5,715 nt of DNA from Alphaproteobacteria bacterium (GTDB lineage Bacteria > Pseudomonadota > Alphaproteobacteria > Caulobacterales > Parvularculaceae): assembly GCA_030428745.1 (NCBI GenBank), contig JAUIEG010000193.1:1-5715 (forward strand), given 5' to 3'. Numbering within the stretch: the first letter of the stretch is position 1; each line of letters opens with the position of its first letter. The notes beneath the pieces were generated by a model, which had not been told where the DNA came from, did not search any database, and saw only the letters and a program-made list of their open reading frames with translations. Below, piece by piece: positions 1 to 5,253 of this stretch. Both the position numbers and the translations under genes were made by a program.

Positions 1-694
1 GTTGCACTTCCAGCATGCGGGCAGCTGTCTCCATTCGCAGGCCAACAAAATCTATCACCTGCGTGCCGGCGACGCGGTCCTGACCGACAGCAACGAAGAT
101 TATCGTGTCGATCTGTCCAGCGACAATGTCATGCTTGTGGTTGAGATGCCGCGCGACGCCATATCCGAACGCATGCCGGGTCTCGACGAAGCCTTGTCGC
201 ACAAGATCGCCGGCGAGACGCCGTCTAGCCGCCTGCTCCACGATTTCGTCTTGTCGCTTTGGCGCCAGGGCGATCAGAGTCATGCAGACCCTGAGCGCGT
301 TAAAGGCGTCACCGACGTTTTCTATAACCTCCTGGCGATGGCGCTCACAGACAAGAATATAAGCGTTCAAAATGACGCGCTATTGATCAACCGTCTCACC
401 GCGCTCGTTAACGCACGCATTTGCGATCCGGACTTTCGGCCGTCCGATCTTGCTGACGAACTTGGCGTATCCATTCGCACTGTCCAGAACGCATTTGCCG
501 CCATCGGTGAAACGCCGTCAGCCTACATCCTGAACAAAAGGCTGGCGCATGCGGCGGACCGCCTTGTTGCTGCGCCGCAGCTAAGCATCACCAGCATCGC
601 TTACGAATCCGGATTCAATGATTGCAGCTATTTCACCCGCTGCTTCAAACATAAATACGGCGCGGCGCCGACGGCCTATCGCGCCGCACACTAA
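1..694 (+). CDS. AraC-family transcriptional regulator, C-terminal part (start lies upstream of the window)
   Basis: Partial DNA-binding regulator; codons are in phase from base 2 and there is no in-frame stop before the left edge, so the true start is outside. The visible 230 residues form two parts. Residues 1 to about 120 look like the end of an AraC-type ligand-binding domain (segment LRAGDAVLTDS at 20-30, then MLVVEMPRD). Residues about 128-227 form the double helix-turn-helix domain: first HTH around 146-167 (DLADELGVSIRTVQNAF) and second around 196-217, ending in the family signature IAYESGFNDCSYFTRCFK and KYGAAPTAYR. Family members are usually about 300 residues or longer, so some 70-100 residues are missing. 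The next gene is a TonB-dependent receptor in the same orientation after a 420-base gap, so this protein is a plausible local activator of receptor and operon; that is inference. The effector is unknown. Family assignment is secure. Confidence 0.93.
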   Translation, partial: LHFQHAGSCLHSQANKIYHLRAGDAVLTDSNEDYRVDLSSDNVMLVVEMPRDAISERMPGLDEALSHKIAGETPSSRLLHDFVLSLWRQGDQSHADPERVKGVTDVFYNLLAMALTDKNISVQNDALLINRLTALVNARICDPDFRPSDLADELGVSIRTVQNAFAAIGETPSAYILNKRLAHAADRLVAAPQLSITSIAYESGFNDCSYFTRCFKHKYGAAPTAYRAAH

Positions 695-718
695 AATTGC
701 CTCGGCCTCGGCGCGTCT

Positions 719-748
719 TTTATGTGGCATGACCACAACATTTATAGT
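719..748 (+). promoter_or_regulatory. Inverted repeat TGTGG-N5-CCACA with a weak promoter-like context
   Basis: The arms TGTGG (723-727) and CCACA (733-737) are perfect complements around a CATGA spacer. They lie between a poor -35-like hexamer TTTATG (719-724) and a good -10-like hexamer TATAGT (743-748), separated by 18 bases. An operator between the two hexamers would be a classic repressor position. The -35 match is only about half, and the transcript would have a leader of about 360 bases, so the promoter reading is speculative. Only the repeat itself is seen directly. Confidence 0.2.
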
Positions 749-781
749 GATTGCGCAAATCTCCACCCTGCTTTCGTAATT

Positions 782-819
782 GTCCAAGACGAGACGCTCA
801 AATAAGGCGACGCTTGGAC
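782..819. repeat. Spaced inverted repeat GTCCAAG ... CTTGGAC, possible operator
   Basis: GTCCAAG (782-788) and CTTGGAC (813-819) are perfect 7-base complements separated by 24 bases, so the centres of the arms are 31 bases apart, about three helical turns. The site lies roughly 90-125 bases downstream of the AraC stop codon. Some AraC-family sites begin with TGTC, and the left arm reads TGTCCAAGAC; another TGTCC occurs at 875-879. Binding by the neighbouring regulator is inference. A long-loop RNA hairpin is the alternative reading. Confidence 0.3.
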
Positions 820-990
820 TAACTGAGAGACTCAAATCCGCTGACAAAAATAACAAGGCGGAAATGGGAGGGAGTGTCCGACGGTCGCACGATTGATGCG
901 CCGGCGGAAGGACGTCGTGTGTTTTTACGAACCCAATGCATTCGAGAAAACGCCGCGTCAGCATCTCCTGACGAAACGTATCGGCGCCCC

Positions 991-1029
991 TTCGCGCACT
1001 ATCACTCACGGTGATGCGTACTGCGCGAA
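991..1029. promoter_or_regulatory. 39-base dyad element upstream of the receptor gene
   Basis: The outer arms TTCGCGCA (991-998) and TGCGCGAA (1022-1029) are perfect 8-base complements. An inner pair TCAC (1006-1009) and GTGA (1011-1014) shares the same centre, base 1010. A TA step at 1000-1001 also matches symmetrically at 1019-1020. Two nested palindromic parts on one axis suggest a binding site for a dimeric regulator. As RNA it could fold into a stem with an internal loop. An alternative inner pairing, ATCAC (1001-1005) with GTGAT (1011-1015), is also possible. It lies about 85 bases before the start codon, within promoter or leader. Confidence 0.4.
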
Positions 1030-1061
1030 ACGGTGACTGCCGGTGCGTAGAGACCAAGCGA

Positions 1062-1085
1062 AATCCCCGCCAGCAGGCGGGAATT
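1062..1085 (+). promoter_or_regulatory. GC-rich hairpin in the leader of the receptor gene
   Basis: CCCGCC (1066-1071), loop AGCA, GGCGGG (1076-1081) form a perfect 6-pair GC stem. After one C-A mismatch the stem continues with AAT (1062-1064) against ATT (1083-1085). No T run follows, so it is not a standard intrinsic terminator. It ends 14 bases before the Shine-Dalgarno sequence, a position suited to mRNA stabilisation or translational control. Function is inferred; the structure is seen. Confidence 0.4.
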
Positions 1086-1099
1086 AGGCAACGCATGCC

Positions 1100-1106
1100 G
1101 GGAGGA
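1100..1106 (+). promoter_or_regulatory. Ribosome binding site of the receptor gene
   Basis: GGGAGGA lies 8 bases before the ATG at 1115. It is strong and well spaced, and it fixes the receptor start: translation from there gives a proper signal peptide at once. Confidence 0.8.
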
Positions 1107-1114
1107 ATAACAAG

Positions 1115-3604
1115 ATGAAATACAAATTGTCTGCGAGTATCGGAGCCATGGCGGTCGCCCTGACGGGAATCGCCCAGGCTCAGGTCGACACAATCACGGT
1201 GACGGCGCAAAAGCGCGAAGAAAACGTTCAGGACGTACCCATCGCCGTCTCCGCCTTTGACGGCCAGTCGCTTCAGGAACGCGCGGTGACGAGCGTCGCC
1301 GGCCTTGCGAACATCACCCCGAACGTATCGCTCGACGCCGGCACACCCTTCTCCGGGGACACAGCGGTCATTTCTGCTTATATCCGCGGCATCGGCGCCA
1401 ACGACTTCGCCTTTAATATCGACCCGGGCGTCGGCGTTTATCTTGACGGCGTCTATCTCGCCCGCTCCATCGGCGCCAATCAGGACCTGCTCGATGTGGA
1501 ACGGATTGAAGTTCTGAAAGGTCCGCAGGGAACGCTGTTTGGCCGAAACACCATCGGCGGCGCGATCTCCATCGTCACCCACACACCGGGCGATGAATTT
1601 TCGTTCAATGGCGACGTCACCACAGGCAGTTTCGAGCTGCTTCAGGTCCGCGGCTCCGTCGACATTCCACTGACCGACTCGCTCAAGTCTTCGGTCAGCT
1701 TCTCCCTCAAGGATCGCCGTGGCTACATGAAGCGCATGCCTTATCCGGGCTTCGAAAACTATAATGTCGAGCCAATCCAGACGATGCGCGCCGCGATATA
1801 CGGCAATGAAGGCGACTATGAAGGCGGCACCGACGCCAAAAACGCCCGCATCAAACTGCTGTACGACAATGGCGGCCCGTTCAGAGCGACCCTCTCGGGA
1901 GACTACGCCTATTCCAAGCAAAGCCAGCTCGCCAACAAGGTCATCGCGACCAATGGCGCGGTCTTCGCCGGCACGTATAATTGCGCCATCGAAGGCATCC
2001 AGCCGCCAGCGGGCGACATGTCCTGCGGCGGCGGCCCACCGCCCATCGCCTATGCCGGCGGTATTGGCGGCCTCAATTGGGTGGCCGACAATCCTCCGAT
2101 CTTCGGGGTCAATGTGGACGCCGATCCTTATAATGACCGACTGCCTTATGACGACAGGTTCGTCACCGACGATATCGACACCACCTACGCCAACGGCAAC
2201 AACGTTGCGCGACTTGAAAACTATGGCGTTCACCTGGCGCTTGATTTCGACATCGCGGAAAACGCCGCTCTCAAGTTCATCTCCGCCTATCGTCACCTCG
2301 ACTGGGATGTGGGCATGGATCTTGACGGCTCGCCGCTTAATTTCCTGCACACCAGCTTCACCACCGACCAGTGGCAGTTCAGCCAGGAAATTCAGCTCAC
2401 CGGTTCCGCGCTTGACGATCGCATCAACTATGTCTTCGGCGGCTATTACTTTGTCGAAGAAGGCGATCTCCATGACTACGTCACCTTCGCCGAAGGCCTT
2501 TTGCAGGTTGACGGCCCGAACTATCTCAAGACGAAAAACTATGCGGGGTTCGGCCAGATCGACTTTGAGGTGACGGACTGGCTGACGATTTCGGCCGGCG
2601 GCCGCTACACGCACGAAAAGAAACAGTTTGAGGGCGCGCAGTCTGACCGCAACGGGCTCAACTATAAAATCGCTCAGCAGTTCGGTGATCCGAACTGCAT
2701 GACGCTTGTCCCGACCATCTCCGAGGCCTGCCGCATTGCGCAGGGCTTCCCGGTCCCGGGCGAGCCGCTGCGCTACTACATCGCCGGCATTCAGGAGAAG
2801 AGCTTCAACAACTTCTCGCCGAAAGTGAGCCTTCAGGTGCGGCCCGCCGATGGCATGATGGTCTATGGCAGCTACTCCGAAGGGTATCGCACCGGCGGCT
2901 GGACAACGCGTCTGTCGAACCCGCTGCCCACGGCGCCGGATTTCGATGAAGAAGAAGCGACAAGCTGGGAGGTCGGCTACAAGTCGACATTGTTTGACAA
3001 TCGCGTCTTGTTCAACGTGGCGGCCTTCACGACCAAATATGAAGGCATTCAGCTGAACTTCCAGCAAGGCGTTTCGCCGACGGTGCAGAACGCCGGCGAT
3101 GCGCGCATCAAGGGGCTTGAGGTCGAGACCGTCTTCGCGCCCGGCAACGGCTTGTCGGTCAACGCCTCGGTCGGGCTGATCGACGCTGAATATATCAGCG
3201 TTCTCGGCCCCGCACAGGTGCCCGCCAACCCGCTTCAGGGCGGTATCTTCCCGGGCGCGAACCTGCCGAAAACGCCGGACTTCAAGTTCAATGTCAGCCC
3301 GCGTTTCGAGTTCGATCCCGGCAATGGCGCCACGGTCGTACTGCTTGCGGACTACACGCACACCTCGTCCATGTGGAACGACACCGAGCGGACGTTCCTG
3401 CTTGAGCGTCCGTCCACGGACATTCTCAATCTCAGCGCCTCTTATGAGGAGCCGGGCGGCCGCTGGAACATCACGGTGGGCGGCACGAATATCACCGACG
3501 AACGCTACCTGACCACCGGCCAGGCGCAGATCGCCGGCGGCCAGATCTACGGCACTTACAGCCGTCCGGCCGAATGGTACGCGCGTCTGGGCGTTAATTT
3601 CTAA
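1115..3604 (+). CDS. TonB-dependent outer-membrane receptor
   Basis: Complete 829-residue active-transport porin of the outer membrane, powered by TonB-ExbBD. Residues 1-22 are a signal peptide (charged MKYK, hydrophobic core, predicted cut after AQA before QVD). A TonB-box-like segment DTITVTA follows at 25-31. The plug domain spans about 36-157, with VPIAVSAFDG (41-50), YIRGIG (89-94), DPGVGVYLDGVY (103-114) and the hallmark LKGPQGTLFGRNTIGG (134-149). The rest is the beta-barrel, ending in YARLGVNF with the terminal Phe used in outer-membrane assembly. Two cysteine pairs, C290/C304 and C528/C539, sit in probable external loops and may form disulfides. No N-terminal signalling extension is present, so it is not a FecA-type transducer. 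Length and motifs fit the large receptor family of sphingomonads and Caulobacter relatives. The adjoining operon suggests import of a catabolic substrate rather than a siderophore; this is inference. Confidence 0.97.
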   Translation: MKYKLSASIGAMAVALTGIAQAQVDTITVTAQKREENVQDVPIAVSAFDGQSLQERAVTSVAGLANITPNVSLDAGTPFSGDTAVISAYIRGIGANDFAFNIDPGVGVYLDGVYLARSIGANQDLLDVERIEVLKGPQGTLFGRNTIGGAISIVTHTPGDEFSFNGDVTTGSFELLQVRGSVDIPLTDSLKSSVSFSLKDRRGYMKRMPYPGFENYNVEPIQTMRAAIYGNEGDYEGGTDAKNARIKLLYDNGGPFRATLSGDYAYSKQSQLANKVIATNGAVFAGTYNCAIEGIQPPAGDMSCGGGPPPIAYAGGIGGLNWVADNPPIFGVNVDADPYNDRLPYDDRFVTDDIDTTYANGNNVARLENYGVHLALDFDIAENAALKFISAYRHLDWDVGMDLDGSPLNFLHTSFTTDQWQFSQEIQLTGSALDDRINYVFGGYYFVEEGDLHDYVTFAEGLLQVDGPNYLKTKNYAGFGQIDFEVTDWLTISAGGRYTHEKKQFEGAQSDRNGLNYKIAQQFGDPNCMTLVPTISEACRIAQGFPVPGEPLRYYIAGIQEKSFNNFSPKVSLQVRPADGMMVYGSYSEGYRTGGWTTRLSNPLPTAPDFDEEEATSWEVGYKSTLFDNRVLFNVAAFTTKYEGIQLNFQQGVSPTVQNAGDARIKGLEVETVFAPGNGLSVNASVGLIDAEYISVLGPAQVPANPLQGGIFPGANLPKTPDFKFNVSPRFEFDPGNGATVVLLADYTHTSSMWNDTERTFLLERPSTDILNLSASYEEPGGRWNITVGGTNITDERYLTTGQAQIAGGQIYGTYSRPAEWYARLGVNF

Positions 3605-3622
3605 CCTTCCCATGACGCCCCT

Positions 3623-3650
3623 GGCGGGACCTTCGGGTCCCGCCTCTTTT
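3623..3650 (+). terminator. Intrinsic terminator after the receptor gene (UUCG loop)
   Basis: GGCGGGACC (3623-3631) and GGTCCCGCC (3636-3644) form a perfect 9-pair stem closed by a TTCG loop in the very stable C(UUCG)G context, followed by TCTTTT (3645-3650). It begins 19 bases after the receptor stop codon. It should end most receptor transcripts, which implies that the downstream operon has its own promoter or depends on readthrough. Confidence 0.9.
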
Positions 3651-3655
3651 GTTCC

Positions 3656-3670
3656 GGCTCCACTGGAGCC
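3656..3670. repeat. Short perfect inverted repeat just after the terminator
   Basis: GGCTCCA and TGGAGCC flank a single base, giving a 15-base near-palindrome. It could fold as a 6-pair stem with a 3-base loop, serving as a second stop or 3' end protection, or it could be an operator for the downstream operon. There is no T run after it. Seen in sequence; function unknown. Confidence 0.4.
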
Positions 3671-3681
3671 ATAGACTGAGG

Positions 3682-3711
3682 GACGCCGCTATTCTTCATG
3701 ACGATGGCGTC
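3682..3711. repeat. Spaced inverted repeat GACGCC ... GGCGTC in the operon leader
   Basis: GACGCC (3682-3687) and GGCGTC (3706-3711) are perfect complements around an 18-base loop, with further G-T pairs possible at both ends. It lies 48 bases before the first operon gene. In a GC-rich genome a 6-base match of this kind can arise by chance, so this is a weak call. Confidence 0.2.
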
Positions 3712-3748
3712 TTCAGTTTCTGGACCCTTCGTTTCCACCCCGCGCAGT

Positions 3749-3754
3749 AGGAGA
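3749..3754 (+). promoter_or_regulatory. Ribosome binding site of the first cupin gene
   Basis: AGGAGA lies 5 bases before the ATG at 3760. It supports that start over the out-of-frame ATG codons at 3698 and 3704, which lack such a site. Confidence 0.75.
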
Positions 3755-3759
3755 AGATC

Positions 3760-4293
3760 ATGGCTGAAGCCGCCACCACAGAATTCTGGAAAGACATCAA
3801 ACCCATCAAGGATGTCTTCAAGCCTGAATCTCTCGGCGACGCTTATGCGTCGAAAATCGCCGACGGCGACGAGCGCTATTTCGTGCCTATTTCGGAAACC
3901 GTCTCGTCGAAGCCGGTCTGGATATCGCCGCAGCGGAATATGTGGGCCGATGTCCTCATGTCGAAATCGGCGGGTCTCGTGAACCGGCACTATCACCCCC
4001 ATCAGATTTTTGCTTACACGATCTCCGGCAAGTGGGGCTATCTTGAACATGACTGGACGGCGACCGCGGGCGACTTTGTTTATGAATCGCCTGGCGAAGG
4101 CCACACGCTGATCGCCTATGACAGCCCCGAACCCATGAAGGTTTTTTTCGTCGTCACCGGCCCCCTGATCTGGCTCGATGATGACGGCAACGGCGTCGGC
4201 CATTACGATGTTCACGATTACATCGCCGCGGCGCGTGAGCATTACGAGAAAGTCGGCATCGGCGCCGACTATGTGAAAACCCTGTTCCGGTAG
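3760..4293 (+). CDS. Cupin-fold protein, 2,4'-dihydroxyacetophenone dioxygenase-like (first paralogue)
   Basis: Single-domain cytoplasmic cupin of 177 residues with no signal peptide. Cupin motif 1 begins at G72: HYHPHQ gives metal ligands H77 and H79, and the strand ends at ISG (88-90). Motif 2 starts at G104 and gives P111, G112 and H115 (PGEGHTL). This three-His set matches the iron site of 2,4'-dihydroxyacetophenone dioxygenase and acetylacetone dioxygenase Dke1. YLEHDW places E96 next to the pocket, where characterised dihydroxyacetophenone dioxygenases, as I recall, have a Glu. Those enzymes split a ketone from the neighbouring hydroxymethyl carbon with O2, giving a carboxylic acid and formate. 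Family is likely; the actual substrate is inferred only broadly. It is first in a four-gene operon, 3 bases before the VOC gene, and is paralogous to the cupin at 4717. A non-enzymatic or isomerase cupin role cannot be excluded. Confidence 0.9.
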   Translation: MAEAATTEFWKDIKPIKDVFKPESLGDAYASKIADGDERYFVPISETVSSKPVWISPQRNMWADVLMSKSAGLVNRHYHPHQIFAYTISGKWGYLEHDWTATAGDFVYESPGEGHTLIAYDSPEPMKVFFVVTGPLIWLDDDGNGVGHYDVHDYIAAAREHYEKVGIGADYVKTLFR

Positions 4294-4296
4294 ATT

Positions 4297-4704
4297 ATGC
4301 GCGTCAACGCTCTCGATCATATCAACATCCAGACGCTCGACATTGCGGCGACGGTGAAGTTTTACGCTGAGGTTCTCGACCTCGAAGCGCGTGACCCGCC
4401 GCCGCCGCTCGATCCGAAACTGGTGCAGTGGATGTATGACGCCGATGAACGTGCGATCTTTCACCTGACGACGCCGGGCTCCATTATGGGCGATGGTGGA
4501 AAACGAGACCTGCCGCGCGACACAGGCCCTGTGCATCATGTCGCGCTCAACTGTTCCGGCCATGACGCCATGGTGGACCGCCTCACCTCGCTGGGGCTCG
4601 ACCACAAGCTCAATCATGTGACGGCGATCGATCTGAAGCAGATCTTTGTGCGCGATCCGAACGGCGTGCTTCTGGAACTCAACTATTTTTCGGGAAACCA
4701 TTAG
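4297..4704 (+). CDS. VOC-superfamily protein (glyoxalase/extradiol dioxygenase fold)
   Basis: Protein of 135 residues, the size of a single two-module VOC unit. The first module opens with LDHINIQTLD (6-15) and a helix containing FYAEVLDL, typical of the fold. The second opens with GPVHHVALNC (77-86) and closes with DPNGVLLELNYF (120-131). Candidate metal ligands are H8, H56 (IFHL), H81 and E127, placed where glyoxalase I and related enzymes have their four ligands. Members include glyoxalase I, methylmalonyl-CoA epimerase, ring-cleavage dioxygenases and resistance proteins, so the reaction is not determined. The short P-rich loop PPPPLDP (35-40) is unusual. The start follows the cupin stop by 3 bases without a clear ribosome binding site, which suggests translation coupled to the upstream gene. 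Its position between two cupins implies a shared pathway. Confidence 0.9.
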   Translation: MRVNALDHINIQTLDIAATVKFYAEVLDLEARDPPPPLDPKLVQWMYDADERAIFHLTTPGSIMGDGGKRDLPRDTGPVHHVALNCSGHDAMVDRLTSLGLDHKLNHVTAIDLKQIFVRDPNGVLLELNYFSGNH

Positions 4705-4710
4705 GGAGGA
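4704..4710 (+). promoter_or_regulatory. Ribosome binding site of the second cupin gene
   Basis: GGGAGGA starts on the last base of the VOC stop codon and lies 6 bases before the ATG at 4717. It is the strongest internal site of the operon, so the second cupin may be made in larger amount than its neighbours. It supports 4717 over the in-frame ATG at 4726. Confidence 0.75.
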
Positions 4711-4716
4711 CCGCCA

Positions 4717-5250
4717 ATGTCCGGGATGAAAGCGCCGCCTTCCGGCGCCTATAAAATTGTCGAAGTCGAGGAGCTTTATGGCGACCTCATCAAGCAGCGC
4801 GGCCTCGAAGGCACCTATGTCGGAAAGTCGGAGGAAGAGAGCCCCTGGGTCCCCTTTGGCGACAACGCCGCCATCCGTCACCTCGCCTTTGACGTTCGCC
4901 AGAATGTTTACTGCAATATCCTGTGGATCAAATCGCCGGGCGTCATCGGCACCCACAAACATCGCGGTCCCGTCTGGGCCGTCGGCCTTGAGGGAACGTT
5001 CCGCTATCTCGAATATGACTGGGTGTGCGGACCGGGCGAGTTCATCACCGAAATGCCGGGCACGGCGCACACGCTCGTCACCGATGATCCGAACGGCATG
5101 AAGGCGCTGTTCTGGATGCAGGGCGCCAATGAATTTTACAATGAACAGGGTGAGTTTGTCGAAACGCTCGATGTCTGGTGGTTCATGAACCACTATGAGA
5201 GCTACTGCAAAGAAAAAGGCCTTCCCATTAACAAGCAACTGTATCTGTGA
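4717..5250 (+). CDS. Cupin-fold protein, 2,4'-dihydroxyacetophenone dioxygenase-like (second paralogue)
   Basis: Cytoplasmic cupin of 177 residues, the same length as the cupin at 3760 and clearly related to it. Shared features include motif 1 with H80 and H82 (GTHKHRG), the segment RYLEYDW (96-102, against GYLEHDW in the first) with E99, and motif 2 from G106 with P114, G115 and H118 (PGTAHTL). All three metal histidines are therefore kept, so it is likely an active metalloenzyme rather than a degenerate copy. It differs around the metal site (THKHRGPVW against RHYHPHQIF) and at the C-terminus, which is rich in aromatic residues (LDVWWFMNHYESY). That suggests a different substrate or a mixed oligomer with its partner. 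An oxygen-dependent C-C cleavage next to a ketone is the family-based guess; no substrate is established. The SDR gene follows after 3 bases. Confidence 0.9.
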   Translation: MSGMKAPPSGAYKIVEVEELYGDLIKQRGLEGTYVGKSEEESPWVPFGDNAAIRHLAFDVRQNVYCNILWIKSPGVIGTHKHRGPVWAVGLEGTFRYLEYDWVCGPGEFITEMPGTAHTLVTDDPNGMKALFWMQGANEFYNEQGEFVETLDVWWFMNHYESYCKEKGLPINKQLYL

Positions 5251-5253
5251 GCC

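Larger units (their letters stand above)
695..1114. other. 420-base intergenic region with several dyad elements; probable promoter and 5' leader of the receptor gene
   Basis: No convincing gene lies here. There is no obvious intrinsic terminator after the AraC gene; only a short tandem GCCTCG repeat (699-710) and a TCTTTT run follow the stop. The region holds inverted repeats at 723-737, 782-819, 991-1029 and 1062-1085, each listed separately. It also has an A-rich stretch (844-856) and a purine run resembling a Shine-Dalgarno site (866-874) with no well-spaced start codon. The longest small reading frame noticed, 896-1036 (46 codons, ATG), has no properly spaced ribosome binding site and no recognisable motif. 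The length and density of dyads suit a regulated promoter plus structured leader. Confidence 0.6.

Noticed and set aside
1095..1118. Seven-codon frame (MPGGITR) whose stop overlaps the receptor ATG
   Set aside because: The ATGA overlap looks like translational coupling, but the frame has no ribosome binding site of its own and runs through the receptor's site; most likely chance.
1002..1193. 63-codon minus-strand frame over the receptor leader and start
   Set aside because: No recognisable motif or supporting ribosome binding site, and half of it lies opposite the receptor signal peptide.
1764..2573. 269-codon plus-strand frame inside the receptor gene
   Set aside because: Out-of-frame shadow with Ser/Thr/Pro/Arg-rich low-complexity translation and no ribosome binding site; the receptor frame carries the family motifs.
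581..3613. 1010-codon open frame on the minus strand
   Set aside because: It is exactly codon-aligned opposite the receptor gene. It stays open because TTA, CTA and TCA codons are rare in the sense gene. It has no recognisable domains and overlaps a receptor with clear motifs along its whole length.
3698..3982. 94-codon plus-strand frame starting before the first cupin
   Set aside because: No ribosome binding site before 3698 and it overlaps the cupin in another frame; the cupin has AGGAGA at a good distance and conserved motifs.
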